A stretch of DNA of 64,000 bases from Auritidibacter sp. Marseille-P8566 (GTDB lineage: Bacteria; Actinomycetota; Actinomycetes; Actinomycetales; Microbacteriaceae): assembly GCA_945895375.1 (NCBI GenBank), contig CAMDEE010000001.1, positions 124,001 to 188,000 of the forward strand. The letters run 5' to 3'. The notes under the pieces were generated by a model, which saw only the letters and a program-made list of their open reading frames with translations, was not told where the DNA came from and searched no databases. Of the stretch, positions 1-10,328 are shown one piece after another. Within the stretch, counting starts at the first letter, position 1; each line of letters starts with the position of its first letter. The position numbers and the translations under genes were made by a program.

Positions 1-2
1 GA

Positions 3-575
3 GTGTTTTACGTTCTAGTTGGTCTAGTTATGTTTGTAGCCGGAGCACTTATCGCATCACGACTTATGTCTTACGTAGGTAACCGAATTGCTGCTTGGTT
101 AGATCCCCTCAACGAAGCTAACTACGAAGCCATTGGTGGTTCATATCAGTTGGTGCAATCTATGTTTGGGCTTGCTCACGGTGGAATATTTGGAACAGGT
201 CTAGGGGGAGGATTGCCAACCATCGTGCCTCTGGCTGAGAGCGACTTCATCATCTCTGCCATCGGTGAAGAGTTAGGTCTAGCAGGACTATTTGCTCTGC
301 TGTCTCTATACATGGTTCTAGTTGCTAGAGCTCTTCGCATTGCTAATACTCACGCTGATGATTTCAGTAAGTTACTCGCAGTTGGTTTAGGTTTCGTTAT
401 TGCTTTGCAGTGCTTCATTGTTATTGGTGGAGTGTTACGAGTAGTTCCGCTAACTGGTCTAACAACACCACTACTTGCGGCTGGTGGTTCCTCTCTTGTG
501 GCTAACTGGATCATCATTGCCTTGCTACTAAGACTTTCTGACACCTTGCCAAAGCCTGGGACGGTGAGCGAATGA
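3..575 (+). CDS. ftsW: FtsW/RodA-family cell division/elongation protein, C-terminal part (5' truncated by window)
   Basis: Multi-TM SEDS C-terminus (GIFGTGLGGG, ESDFIISAIGEELGL); followed by pbpA-pknA-pknB with overlapping stops/starts. Confidence 0.85.
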   Translation: MFYVLVGLVMFVAGALIASRLMSYVGNRIAAWLDPLNEANYEAIGGSYQLVQSMFGLAHGGIFGTGLGGGLPTIVPLAESDFIISAIGEELGLAGLFALLSLYMVLVARALRIANTHADDFSKLLAVGLGFVIALQCFIVIGGVLRVVPLTGLTTPLLAAGGSSLVANWIIIALLLRLSDTLPKPGTVSE

Positions 576-2023
576 CCCCTGAGATCAAGAGAGTTGCTAA
601 CTTCATCCTGCTAATGTTCCTATCGCTGTTCGTTGCAGCTAGTGCAATGCAGGTTGTCAATGCTGATTCACTAAGCAATGATTCTCGTAATCAGAGAGCT
701 GTCTATGAGGGTTATAAAACTCAGCGCGGCGCGATATTGGTTAACAACAAACCAATCGCTGAATCAATTAAGACATCTGACGCTTACAGATACCTACGTC
801 AATACAACGGTGAGCAATACAGCGCTATCACCGGCTTCTATTCTTTGTTCCAAGGTCGAACTGGTTTAGAGAATGTTCTTGATAGTTCTCTTCGTGGTGA
901 TAACTCAGCCGCTTTCTTTGAGCAACTAAATGCGTTGCTTTCGGGTAACCCAGTTTCTGGAGCATCAGTTGAGCTAACTATCGATGAAGACGTCCAGCTA
1001 GCTGCCTGGAATGCCATGGGCGATATGAAGGGTGCTGTTGTGGCAATTGAGCCAGCAACCGGAAGAATTCTTGCTCTTGTTTCTAAATCTGGTTTTGATG
1101 CAAATCTTCTTTCAACACATAACACCAATGATGCATCTGCTAACTATAAGAAGTTACTAACCAACAAGAATGCTCCTCTAATCAATAGAGCTATTGGCGG
1201 AGATCTTTATGCTCCTGGGTCAGTGTTCAAACTGATTGTTGCTGCAGCAGCATTTGAATCTGGTGAATACACTCCTCAGAGCAAGCTGCCTAATCCAAAG
1301 ACATACATCCTGCCCGGCACAACAACTGCAATCACTAATTCAGGTGAAGGTCGCTGTGGTGGAGCCACTACTGTTTCTATAGCCACCGCCTTGAAGCTTT
1401 CTTGCAACATCCCTTTTGCTCAATTAGGTATCGCTCTGGGCCAAGAAGCTATTGCCAAGCAAGCTAAAGCATTCGGCTTTGGTGAAGAGTTAGCGATTCC
1501 GTTGAAGGCAACACCAAGTATTTATCCAGAGAATCTTGATGATGCTCAAACGGCTCTGACGTCTTTTGGTCAGTTTGATGTTCGAGTAACACCGTTGCAG
1601 ATGGCTATGGTTTCAGCTGCTATTGCTAATGCTGGTATTGAGATGAAGCCTTACCTAGTGGATCAGGTTTTCACATCTAACTTGACTCTTCTAGAAGAAG
1701 GTAAGCCAACAGAGCTAGGTCGTTCAATCACGACAAGCTCTGCAGAGCGTTTGAAGACCATGATGATTGCAGCAGTTTCGTCAGGGGTTAGTTCTAATGC
1801 AAAGATTCCTGGTGTGAAGGTAGCAGGTAAAACTGGAACAGCTGAGAACGGGGTGAATGATCCATACACTCTTTGGTTCACTGGTTTCGCTCCTGCTGAT
1901 AATCCACAGGTAGCTGTTGCTGTTGTTATTGAAGATGGGGGTGGCAAGGGGCAATCAGGTAGAGGTAACACACTGGCTGCTCCTGTTGCTAAGAAAGTAA
2001 TGGAGGCGGTGTTGAACAAATGA
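572..2023 (+). CDS. pbpA: Penicillin-binding protein 2 / transpeptidase
   Basis: N-terminal TM, GSVFK (SxxK) and KTGTAE motifs; in ftsW-pbpA-pkn operon. Confidence 0.9.
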   Translation: MTPEIKRVANFILLMFLSLFVAASAMQVVNADSLSNDSRNQRAVYEGYKTQRGAILVNNKPIAESIKTSDAYRYLRQYNGEQYSAITGFYSLFQGRTGLENVLDSSLRGDNSAAFFEQLNALLSGNPVSGASVELTIDEDVQLAAWNAMGDMKGAVVAIEPATGRILALVSKSGFDANLLSTHNTNDASANYKKLLTNKNAPLINRAIGGDLYAPGSVFKLIVAAAAFESGEYTPQSKLPNPKTYILPGTTTAITNSGEGRCGGATTVSIATALKLSCNIPFAQLGIALGQEAIAKQAKAFGFGEELAIPLKATPSIYPENLDDAQTALTSFGQFDVRVTPLQMAMVSAAIANAGIEMKPYLVDQVFTSNLTLLEEGKPTELGRSITTSSAERLKTMMIAAVSSGVSSNAKIPGVKVAGKTGTAENGVNDPYTLWFTGFAPADNPQVAVAVVIEDGGGKGQSGRGNTLAAPVAKKVMEAVLNK

Positions 2024-3351
2024 TGCCTGAAGAAGGAAAGCTCTACGGTGGTAGATACCGACTAATCAAGCGCATTGCAACCGGTGGTATGGGTGAAGTC
2101 TGGCAAGCACAGGATGAAACCATTCTTCGCTTGGTAGCTATCAAGATTCTGAAACAGCAATACATGGGTGATCCTGATTTTGTTGATCGCTTTAGAACTG
2201 AAGCTAAGCATGCTGCGATGATCAATCATGATGGCATCGCTAACGTCTATGACTACGGTGAAGATGAGGGTAGTGCATTCCTAGTAATGGAACTAGTTCC
2301 AGGTGAAGCCCTGTCTTCAATTTTGGAAAGAGAAAGAACTCTTCCTGCCAAGCAAGTAATTTCTATCATTGCTCAAACAGCTTTAGCTCTAGATGCAGCT
2401 CACAGAGAAGGTTTAGTTCACAGAGATGTGAAACCAGGAAACTTACTGATTACTCCTGATGGTCAAGTGAAGATAACTGACTTTGGTATTGCCAGAGTTG
2501 CTAATCAAGTGTCTCTTACACAAACAGGTCAGGTGATGGGAACTGTTCAGTATCTTGCACCTGAACAAGCAACTGGTAAAGCTGCAACTGCTGCAGGAGA
2601 TATTTACTCACTAGGAATTGTTGCCTACGAAGCACTAGCTGGTCGTCGACCTTTCAAAGGTGATACTCAGATGGCTATCGCTATGGCACAAATCAATGAA
2701 GTGCCACCACCTCTACCTGAAGAAATAGATCCAAAACTGATTCGCTTAGTTATGGACTGTCTTGCCAAGAAACCTGATCAAAGACCTAGATCTGCTCTTG
2801 AGTTAGCTGCGAGAGCGGAAGCATTATTAGCAGATAGTCCAGCTCATGTTGCCATCAACACAGTTATTCCAACCGGCGTTGACCCAGTCAGTGATGACAC
2901 CACTGTTATCAATACAGATACGAAACCTACAGTTACTGTCCCGGTTATCTGGCCATGGGTTGCTCTCATCTTGATACTGCTGGCAACTATTGGAGTCATT
3001 GTTTGGGCTGGATTGGTATCTCCTAAGAATGAGGTTGATCCAACACCTACCCCAACACCAACACCAACTGAGACTCAAACGCCTACCCCAACACCGACAC
3101 CGACTGAAACCACTGAAACTGTTGACGTGTTGCTCAGCGAGTATCAGGGCTTGGACGTGTCTTTGGTAGTTCCGAGACTTAGCGACCTAGGACTGATTGT
3201 TGAACCAATAGCTGGCACTGAGGTTCCAGCGGATGATCCTCTGATCTCGCAGGTTTATGAAGTTTCACCTTTAGGGCGATTAGAGGTTGGTAGCACCATA
3301 AAGGTCTACTACTACCAACAGCAACCAGATCCGAACACGGGAACCAACTAG
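2020..3351 (+). CDS. pknA: Serine/threonine protein kinase with TP-rich linker and one PASTA-like C-terminal domain
   Basis: Kinase motifs [24 protein letters not shown] segment; (TP)n linker. Confidence 0.9.
   Translation: MMPEEGKLYGGRYRLIKRIATGGMGEVWQAQDETILRLVAIKILKQQYMGDPDFVDRFRTEAKHAAMINHDGIANVYDYGEDEGSAFLVMELVPGEALSSILERERTLPAKQVISIIAQTALALDAAHREGLVHRDVKPGNLLITPDGQVKITDFGIARVANQVSLTQTGQVMGTVQYLAPEQATGKAATAAGDIYSLGIVAYEALAGRRPFKGDTQMAIAMAQINEVPPPLPEEIDPKLIRLVMDCLAKKPDQRPRSALELAARAEALLADSPAHVAINTVIPTGVDPVSDDTTVINTDTKPTVTVPVIWPWVALILILLATIGVIVWAGLVSPKNEVDPTPTPTPTPTETQTPTPTPTPTETTETVDVLLSEYQGLDVSLVVPRLSDLGLIVEPIAGTEVPADDPLISQVYEVSPLGRLEVGSTIKVYYYQQQPDPNTGTN
3047..3110 (+). repeat. Thr-Pro codon repeat encoding the extracytoplasmic linker of the kinase
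   Basis: Repeated acaccnacnccn units translating to [22 protein letters not shown]. Confidence 0.8.
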
Positions 3352-3425
3352 CAGGTAAGTCTAAGTTTCTATAGGAGAAGCAAAGATAAACTTAACGAGT
3401 TGTCTAAGACAGATTGGAGCGATGA

Positions 3426-5297
3426 ATGAGCGAGTCTAAACGCATCATCGCTGGCCGATACGAACTTGGTGAACTAATCGGTCGCGGGGGTATGGCTGAG
3501 GTTCACTCAGGTATTGACACAAGACTTGGTAGAACTGTTGCCATCAAGCTTCTAAAGGCAGATCTTGCTGCTGACTCTAGTTTTGAAATTCGCTTCCGCC
3601 AGGAAGCTCAGGCATCTGCTCGCATGGCTCACCCAACCATAGTTAGGGTCTATGACGCAGGTGATGAAGTAACTCTTGATGAGTATGGGGTTGAACGCCA
3701 CCTGCCATACATCATTATGGAATTAGTTACCGGTGATGTGCTGAGAGATATTCTTCGGCAAAGAAAACTAACTCAGCAAGAAGCTATCTTCTATGCAACA
3801 GGCATTCTTACTGCTCTTGAGTTCTCTCACGCTGCAGGAGTTATTCACCGCGACATTAAACCTGCCAACGTAATGATTACTCATTCAAATGCAGTCAAGG
3901 TTATGGACTTTGGTATTGCACGAGCAGTAAGTGATTCATCAGCAACGCTTGCGCACACCAACGGCATTGTTGGAACTGCTCAATACTTCTCTCCTGAACA
4001 AGCCAAGGGTGAGACTGTTGATTTCCGAACAGACCTTTACTCAACAGGTGTCTTGCTATATGAAATGCTTACTGGCAAGCCACCGTTCACTGGAGAGACA
4101 GCCGTGTCAGTTGCTTACCAACACGTAAGTGAAACAGCTCCTGCCCCATCGAGTATTAACCCAAGTATTTCTGCAGCAATTGATTCTGTTGTGATGAAGT
4201 CGTTGGCTAAAGAAAGAAACCAACGCTTCCAATCGGCAAGTGAATTTAGGGTTGCTCTAACAGCTGCTGTTGGCGGAAAGTCGGTTTCATTCTTTGAAGA
4301 TGGTGGTCAACCGCCTACCGCTCCATTACAGCCAATCGTTGAAGAGCTGGCAGAAACAATTGCCATTCCAGAAAGTGATCCTTTTGCTGAACTTCTTGCC
4401 TCATCTAACGATGAGTCAACTAACCCTGTCACAACAGTTGCTGAGGTTTCTGAAGAAGCTCCAACAGAAGTAATGGAAGATGGATTCTCTCTTCTAGGTT
4501 TTGAAAATCCTTCTAGTGAAAACGGTGAGCAGGAGACTAGGGTTCTGACCAAGCCACGAGCTGAAAAGCCGACTGCTGGTTTGTTTTGGGGTGTTGGCAG
4601 CGGTGTAGGTGTTTTTGTGATTGGTCTTGTTGTCTGGCTTCTTGCTGGTGGCGCTGCACTGATTTCATTCGGTGGCAACACTGGTACAAAGATTGTTGTT
4701 TCTAATGTTGTTGGTAAAACTTACGAAGAGGCTTTTGCTTCCCTAACCGGGCAAGACCTTCTAGTGGCAAAACAACTTCAGGTTAGTAGCACTATTCCAG
4801 CCGGAACAGTTATCTCAACGGATCCTCCTGCAGGTCAAGAAGTTGGTGCTAAGACAACCATCACAGTTCTTGTTTCATCAGGTCAGGAACTAGCTTTGAT
4901 GCCAAACCTTGTTGGCATGACTGAACAAGATGCAATCTTGGCAATAACGAATGCGAAGTTAGTCCTTGGCACTATCACGCAAAGTGATTCACCTACTGTT
5001 GCAAAGAACCTAGTCATGTCTAGTGATCCTGCTGCCAACCAACAGATAACAGCTGGCACGACTGTTAACGTCGTTATTTCAACCGGAAGTGTTCTAGTTC
5101 CTAACATTGTGAATCTAGAGATTAGTGATGCTAGAGCTCAGCTAACTGCTCCACAGGTTGGTTATGTTGTTGAAACTCAGGTTGACCCTGCTTGCACAGG
5201 AACGACGGGAACTGCAGTTATTGCTCAGTCAATCGCACCTGGTATTCAACCTCAGATGCAGACAATCGTTCTGACTCTTGAGTGTTTAGTTAACTAA
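3426..5297 (+). CDS. pknB: Serine/threonine protein kinase with PASTA repeats
   Basis: GRGGMAEVHSG, HRDIKPANV, DFGIARAV; TM and about three C-terminal PASTA repeats. Confidence 0.92.
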   Translation: MSESKRIIAGRYELGELIGRGGMAEVHSGIDTRLGRTVAIKLLKADLAADSSFEIRFRQEAQASARMAHPTIVRVYDAGDEVTLDEYGVERHLPYIIMELVTGDVLRDILRQRKLTQQEAIFYATGILTALEFSHAAGVIHRDIKPANVMITHSNAVKVMDFGIARAVSDSSATLAHTNGIVGTAQYFSPEQAKGETVDFRTDLYSTGVLLYEMLTGKPPFTGETAVSVAYQHVSETAPAPSSINPSISAAIDSVVMKSLAKERNQRFQSASEFRVALTAAVGGKSVSFFEDGGQPPTAPLQPIVEELAETIAIPESDPFAELLASSNDESTNPVTTVAEVSEEAPTEVMEDGFSLLGFENPSSENGEQETRVLTKPRAEKPTAGLFWGVGSGVGVFVIGLVVWLLAGGAALISFGGNTGTKIVVSNVVGKTYEEAFASLTGQDLLVAKQLQVSSTIPAGTVISTDPPAGQEVGAKTTITVLVSSGQELALMPNLVGMTEQDAILAITNAKLVLGTITQSDSPTVAKNLVMSSDPAANQQITAGTTVNVVISTGSVLVPNIVNLEISDARAQLTAPQVGYVVETQVDPACTGTTGTAVIAQSIAPGIQPQMQTIVLTLECLVN

Positions 5298-5929
5298 AGA
5301 TTTACTAACGGACTTAGTGTCTTGGCTTTTTCAGCTGCACCTTTTAGTCCAAGAGATTCCAACCAGTTACCAAGCATTTGATATCCGCCTTGGGTTAGTA
5401 CTGATTCAGGATGGAACTGAACACCATAAATCGGAAGCGTCTTGTGTTGTAACCCCATGATCACTCCCCCTGCAGTTTTGCTCGTTACAACTAGATCATC
5501 AGGAACTGTGCTAGCCACTACCGCCAATGAGTGATATCTGGTTGCTGTGAAAGACTCGGGGACATCTTTGTATACCAAGCTGTCATCATGAAAAACTTGA
5601 CTGGTCTTACCGTGCATGAGTTCTTCAGCACTGGTGACAGTTGCCCCCATGGCTTCAGCTATTGCTTGATGACCTAGACAAACACCAAATATTGGCTGCC
5701 CTGTCATTAGGGCTTGCTTGACCGTTGGAACACTAAGTCCTGCATCAGCAGGGGTGCCCGGTCCAGGCGAAATCAAAACAGCATCGTATTTAGCCAATAG
5801 CTCAGGTAATTCCGCCTCAGTAACTACGTCGTTTCTAAGCACCTCAGTGCTAGCGCCTAGCTGCTGCAGATACCCGTTGAGGGTATAAACAAAGGAATCA
5901 TAGTTATCTAGAACCAATATCTTGACCAT
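5294..5929 (-). CDS. Anthranilate/aminodeoxychorismate synthase component II (glutamine amidotransferase)
   Basis: ISPGPGTP, GVCLGHQ, GVQFHPES motifs. Confidence 0.9.
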   Translation of the reverse strand: MVKILVLDNYDSFVYTLNGYLQQLGASTEVLRNDVVTEAELPELLAKYDAVLISPGPGTPADAGLSVPTVKQALMTGQPIFGVCLGHQAIAEAMGATVTSAEELMHGKTSQVFHDDSLVYKDVPESFTATRYHSLAVVASTVPDDLVVTSKTAGGVIMGLQHKTLPIYGVQFHPESVLTQGGYQMLGNWLESLGLKGAAEKAKTLSPLVNL

Positions 5930-5979
5930 AAGGATTCAAGACTAACTTGCTTAGGCCCCTCTCGTAATAGAATTGAGCA

Positions 5980-6267
5980 ATGTCTGAAAACGAAAAGAAA
6001 ACACCAAAGATTGGTAAGCGCCAAGCTAAACCTGCTGTCCCTGATTCAGTAAAGGTAGCAAAAAATAAAGAGGGTAACCCTGCTTGGTTCTTGCCTGTGA
6101 CAATTACTTTTCTAATTGTCGGCCTAGTTTGGATCATGGTCTACTACATCAGCCAGACTCTATACCCACTAGGTTCAGGAACACCTATCAACCTAGGTGC
6201 AGGAAACATCATCGTAGGCTTTGGTCTAATGATGGTTGGTTTCGGTTTACTAACCCGCTGGAAGTAA
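5980..6267 (+). CDS. crgA: Cell division protein CrgA
   Basis: Two-TM small protein with WFLPVT start of TM; conserved location next to pknB/trpG. Confidence 0.85.
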   Translation: MSENEKKTPKIGKRQAKPAVPDSVKVAKNKEGNPAWFLPVTITFLIVGLVWIMVYYISQTLYPLGSGTPINLGAGNIIVGFGLMMVGFGLLTRWK

Positions 6268-7089
6268 TTAGTTATACAAACTATTTATTGGTGCGTTACC
6301 AATAATCCATACTGAAACAAGCGCAACAGCTATTCCAATTAGAGCCAACGTTTGGATATTCTGTTTGACTCGATCTCTTGTTGAAACAAGAACATAACCA
6401 ACTGCCGCACCAACAATTAGTCCACCAACGTGAGCTTCCCAAGCTATGCCTGGCAGGAATCCAACAAACAAGTTAATGCCGATGATGATATACATCTGGC
6501 CTGCATTTAATTTCATCTTCACTAAGAAGACTAGATAAGCACCCATCAAACCAAAGACCGCTCCGCTTGCTCCAACTACGCTGCCGAATGAAGTGGAGAG
6601 AATTAGGAATCCAAGTCCTCCTCCGAAGATAGACATGAAGTAGAGAGCTAAGAACCTAATCTTTCCAATCATTGGTTCAATTAATGTTCCGAGCACGAAC
6701 AACGAATACATGTTGAAAAGAATGTGTGTGATCTGAGTTTCTGAATGAGTGAAGCCCGATGTGAAGACGCGAAGCAAGCTTCCTTCATCTGTAATGCTTC
6801 CAACGTTTGCGTATCGAAGTGTGTTAGTCAGACCTGGAATTAAAAGTTGGGCTGCATAGACTAAAACATTTATTCCAATCAGAGTCATCGTAATTGGTGC
6901 TGCGCTAAATAAAGACTTTTGGAAACTAGCCTTCTGGATCTTTACTCGATCTTTGGAGTCCTCTGGACAAAGAAAACCAATGGCTCCAGGACTTGAGCAT
7001 TCAACGCAGATAAATCTTTCACAGCGTTGACAAGACACCCCAGTCTCTCGATCGGGGTGTCTGTAACAACGAGTATCTAGTTCTGACAC
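6268..7089 (-). CDS. Rhomboid-family intramembrane serine protease with N-terminal B-box-like zinc finger
   Basis: CYRHPDRETGVSCQRCERFICVEC; GASGAVFGLMGAYL catalytic Ser and AHVGG His. Confidence 0.9.
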   Translation of the reverse strand: MSELDTRCYRHPDRETGVSCQRCERFICVECSSPGAIGFLCPEDSKDRVKIQKASFQKSLFSAAPITMTLIGINVLVYAAQLLIPGLTNTLRYANVGSITDEGSLLRVFTSGFTHSETQITHILFNMYSLFVLGTLIEPMIGKIRFLALYFMSIFGGGLGFLILSTSFGSVVGASGAVFGLMGAYLVFLVKMKLNAGQMYIIIGINLFVGFLPGIAWEAHVGGLIVGAAVGYVLVSTRDRVKQNIQTLALIGIAVALVSVWIIGNAPINSLYN

Positions 7090-7094
7090 AAGAC

Positions 7095-7622
7095 CTAGAG
7101 TTTTTCGATTGAAATGCTGTTGATTACAACATCCTCGACAGGTCTGTCTTGAGCACCTGTCTTCACAGCTGCAATCTTGTCTACTACCTTCTTTGAGTCT
7201 TCGTCCGCAACTTCACCAAATACAGTGTGCTTGCCATAAAGCCATCCGGTGTCTGCAACGGTGATGAAAAACTGCGAACCGTTAGTACCAGGACCCGCGT
7301 TAGCCATAGCTAGCTTGTAAGGCTCATTGAAGTTCTGTTCGCTGATCTCGTCATTGAAGTTGTAACCTGGGCCACCCATTCCGGTACCGGTTGGGTCTCC
7401 ACCCTGGATCATGAATCCTGGGATGATGCGGTGGAAGATAACACCGTTGTACAGAGGAGTATCGGTGTTCTTGGCTCCAGTACTAGGGTGAGTCCACTCC
7501 TTGGTGCCGTCTGAGAGGCCAACAAAGTTGGCTACGGTTACTGGAGCATCTAGGCCGAAAAGGTTGACCTTAATGTCTCCGTGGTTGGTGTGTAAGGTCG
7601 CTATGTGCGTGTTATTTGTCAT
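7095..7622 (-). CDS. ppiA: Peptidyl-prolyl cis-trans isomerase (cyclophilin)
   Basis: FHRIIPGFMIQGGDPTGTGMGGPGY, NGSQFFIT cyclophilin motifs. Confidence 0.92.
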   Translation of the reverse strand: MTNNTHIATLHTNHGDIKVNLFGLDAPVTVANFVGLSDGTKEWTHPSTGAKNTDTPLYNGVIFHRIIPGFMIQGGDPTGTGMGGPGYNFNDEISEQNFNEPYKLAMANAGPGTNGSQFFITVADTGWLYGKHTVFGEVADEDSKKVVDKIAAVKTGAQDRPVEDVVINSISIEKL

Positions 7623-7706
7623 GTTCTTATTCTCGCACGTCTCTAAATAGTCGCAAAAACCCCGATATCAACGGGAATGTCGGTGGGTAACCTTAGAATG
7701 TTTAAG

Positions 7707-8243
7707 ATGTTTCCAATCGGGGATATTGACACCTCTAAACTACGGGGCGGCATGCACACTGAGATTTTGTTATCACGCGGGGAGACCGTTACTTCCTTGG
7801 AATTGCCTGCGGCAGCACCGATTAGGGTTTCCTGGACAGAGCCAAAAAGAATCAAAATAGTCGTCCCAGTGGGACTGGACTACAACTCCTTCAAGGAAAA
7901 CTTTCAAGACATTCTGCACCCAGATCTGATTTCACACCTTCACACAGCGTGGCCTGAAGACCAGGAGGCCTCAGTTGGCAAGCCTTTGCCCCTAAAGACT
8001 TGGAATGATGTTGAAATTGAACTGATTCCTGAAAAGGATCCTAAGGTTCAGGCTGACGTAGCCATTGATAGGCCGAGAATCACTATTCAAATGGGGCAGC
8101 GTGTTGACGAATTTAGTGAAAAGTGTCAACAACACCTCAAGCCGGAATTATTCGAGCACGTCATACGTCTGTGGTCAGACCCGGACTACTGCCGAACTGT
8201 GCTACCCGTAGGACGAAACTTACTTATCCGCGGTTGCGCTTAG
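7707..8243 (+). CDS. Hypothetical protein (orphan; start uncertain, ORF opens at 7677)
   Basis: Long ORF; possible leaderless promoter TAGAAT 7 nt before ATG 7707; no recognised domain. Confidence 0.55.
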   Translation: MFPIGDIDTSKLRGGMHTEILLSRGETVTSLELPAAAPIRVSWTEPKRIKIVVPVGLDYNSFKENFQDILHPDLISHLHTAWPEDQEASVGKPLPLKTWNDVEIELIPEKDPKVQADVAIDRPRITIQMGQRVDEFSEKCQQHLKPELFEHVIRLWSDPDYCRTVLPVGRNLLIRGCA

Positions 8244-8496
8244 GCTTTGCTGGCCAACCCAAAGCACCTACGGCTTTGAGTAGCTCTTCTGGGGATACCT
8301 TTAGTTCCTGACATAGTCTTCCGACTGTTCCTGAAGGGATCTCACGCTCCAGGTGAAAATACCTGCTCAGGCTTGATTTCTGCATTCCGGTCGCGATAGC
8401 GAACTGGTTTAGGGAACGGTATCCTCTAGCCTCGTACTTAGAGACAAACCATTTCCAAGCGGATTCAATGTTCTCTGCTGACTGCTTTTGTACCAT
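8224..8496 (-). CDS. XRE-type helix-turn-helix protein
   Basis: SLNQFAIATGMQKSSLSRYFHLEREIPSGTVGRLCQELKVSPEELL resembles Cro/C1 HTH. Confidence 0.75.
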   Translation of the reverse strand: MVQKQSAENIESAWKWFVSKYEARGYRSLNQFAIATGMQKSSLSRYFHLEREIPSGTVGRLCQELKVSPEELLKAVGALGWPAKPKRNRG

Positions 8497-8601
8497 TTAG
8501 TGTTAACTACCTGCTCCTTAAAGCCCCGATGCGCGATGCATCCAATACACACTTTATACAGATAATCGGGAACATGTAGAAACTCTCCGCAGATTTTCAG
8601 A

Positions 8602-9390
8602 CTATATTTCAAAAACTTTCCCGTGGCCCTCAAATTCATAGAATCTGATGAAGTCGACCAATAGTTTGTTGGAGTCTGGCAGATCAGGGCTAAGCGGACC
8701 GCCTAGGTTTCCACCCACAGCAAGATTCAGCAGGATGTAGAACGGGTGGTCATAAACCCATTGGTTTGGGCTAACACTTTCTGGGGTAGCTGCGAAGTAC
8801 TCCTTGTCATCAACAAACCAAGAAATTGAACCTGGTTTCCAGTTGATTGAGAACTCATGCCACTGTCCCGCAAGGCTTTCGTCAAATATCAACTTGCCGC
8901 CACAGCCATTGTCCCCAAAGTAACCTGGCCCATGAAGGGTTCCTAGGGCTTCTAGTGGGGCTTTGCCCACCCATTCCATAATGTCAATCTCACCGGCTAG
9001 TGGCCAGCCTTCTGTGTCCATAGTGTCACCGAGCATCCAGAATGCAGGCCATAGTCCAACACCTGCCGGAACCATAGCTCTAATCACTAGACGTCCATAC
9101 TGGAAATGAAGCTTGTTCTTAGTAACAAGGCGAGCACTGGTCCACTCAACAGGCCCGTAATAGGCATCTCCAGCGGAGTTATCTGTGATTCTGCGTGCCT
9201 CTATTTCCAGGAGCCCTTTGGCATTAACAAAGGCGTTTTCGCTTGTGTAAACCTGAAGCTCATTATTACCCCAACCAGGTATGCCGTGTGATGTTCCATC
9301 ACCTAGATCTCTTCCCCAGATTTCAGGGTTGGGAGCTGACCCTTCAACCTGTGTGAACTCTTCGGACCAAAGTAGTTTGTCTTCTGGCAT
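8602..9390 (-). CDS. Glycoside hydrolase family 16 (laminarinase/beta-1,3-glucanase-like)
   Basis: Catalytic motif GEIDIMEWVG; LWPAFWML, HEFSINWKPGSISWFVDD; SD-like GGAAAG upstream of ATG 9390. Confidence 0.9.
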   Translation of the reverse strand: MPEDKLLWSEEFTQVEGSAPNPEIWGRDLGDGTSHGIPGWGNNELQVYTSENAFVNAKGLLEIEARRITDNSAGDAYYGPVEWTSARLVTKNKLHFQYGRLVIRAMVPAGVGLWPAFWMLGDTMDTEGWPLAGEIDIMEWVGKAPLEALGTLHGPGYFGDNGCGGKLIFDESLAGQWHEFSINWKPGSISWFVDDKEYFAATPESVSPNQWVYDHPFYILLNLAVGGNLGGPLSPDLPDSNKLLVDFIRFYEFEGHGKVFEI

Positions 9391-9509
9391 GTTTTCTTTC
9401 CGTGCATAAAAGGTTTGATTCACAGTTTAACGCAACCCCATTGTTACCCGATTACCCCTAGGCTTTTAACAAGTCTTGGTCTTTGAAGTGTCAGAAACTA
9501 GGGGCCTTA

Positions 9510-9533
9510 GACATTAACTAGATACAAAGAAGT
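9510..9533 (+). promoter_or_regulatory. 24-bp promoter-proximal block, copy 1 (GACATTAACTAGATACAAAGAAGT)
   Basis: 23/24 identical to 10290..10313 upstream of the paralogous gene; contains TAGATAC. Confidence 0.7.
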
Positions 9534-9544
9534 AAGGGAAGAAC

Positions 9545-10159
9545 ATGAAGATTTCAAAGATCGCCGTAGCGGCTCTATTCGCAGCTGGTTTTGTGACCGT
9601 GCCGACAACATTCGCCTTAGCAGAAACTCGTGACCAGGATGACACCATGGTTATTCAGTGCATAAACGAATACACCGAAGAAGAGGGTTACAAGTGTGTT
9701 GAGACAAATCCGGAAGAGGAACTCTTCATTTACCCGCCTGTTGAGGAAGCCGCCTCTGATTTAGAAACGGCTAATGGCGACGAGTTAGTTCATTCATGTT
9801 GGAAGACAGACGAAGGGGCAGACGTATGCGCAAGAACTGGGCTTGCTCCTGAGCCTCGTAATCCCCAGGTTATCAAGAGTCCGTATGAGGAGTGCTTTGT
9901 AAGCTCGGAAACGGAAGATGGTGGATGGATGGCTTGTCCAGAATCTTCACCGCTGGATGGTGCTGCTGAAGAGCCTGGTGGTGTTCGTTTCTACAAAGAT
10001 GGTCCTGAGGACAGATCACTAAGGATGCTGAGTGGTGTCAGAGAATTAGCTGGAAAGCCTGATCAGACTGCTTCAAACACACTTGCAGCCTTTGGTGTTC
10101 TAGTAGCAGCTCTTGGTGCTCTTGGTATCGGAATTAGCAGACAGAAGGAAGCTAAATAG
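9545..10159 (+). CDS. Secreted acidic six-Cys protein with C-terminal TM anchor, paralog 1
   Basis: Signal peptide MKISKIAVAALFAAGF; SCWKTDEGADVCAR; C-terminal TM ending RQKEAK. Confidence 0.8.
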   Translation: MKISKIAVAALFAAGFVTVPTTFALAETRDQDDTMVIQCINEYTEEEGYKCVETNPEEELFIYPPVEEAASDLETANGDELVHSCWKTDEGADVCARTGLAPEPRNPQVIKSPYEECFVSSETEDGGWMACPESSPLDGAAEEPGGVRFYKDGPEDRSLRMLSGVRELAGKPDQTASNTLAAFGVLVAALGALGIGISRQKEAK

Positions 10160-10177
10160 CTTCAATAGTTCTTCAAA

Positions 10178-10207
10178 GGGCTCGGCTAACTTAGCCGGGC
10201 CCTTTTG
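10178..10207 (+). terminator. Rho-independent terminator after paralog 1
   Basis: GGGCTCGGCTAACTTAGCCGGGCCC followed by TTTTGTTT. Confidence 0.8.
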
Positions 10208-10289
10208 TTTCTTGGCGACTAGACCCCCATGAGTGGTTACCAACATATCTAAATACGAGTACCCCTTGTGTCATAAATGCGAAATAATG

Positions 10290-10313
10290 GACATTAACTA
10301 GATACATAGAAGT
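10290..10313 (+). promoter_or_regulatory. 24-bp promoter-proximal block, copy 2 (GACATTAACTAGATACATAGAAGT)
   Basis: 23/24 match to 9510..9533. Confidence 0.7.
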
Positions 10314-10328
10314 TTCAAGGAGATAACA

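Noticed and set aside
838-1128. Antisense ORFs in the track (for example 838..1128, 1663..2019, 4307..4681, 15792..16070, 21002..21616, 23739..23978)
   Set aside because: They lie opposite well-supported genes (pbpA, pknB, gyrA, recF, dnaN) and give low-complexity Ser/Thr/Arg-rich translations typical of the reverse complement; no independent evidence.
7677-8496. Orphan ORF plus XRE as a toxin-antitoxin system
   Set aside because: Convergent rather than operonic, no toxin fold recognised; kept only as a low-level observation.
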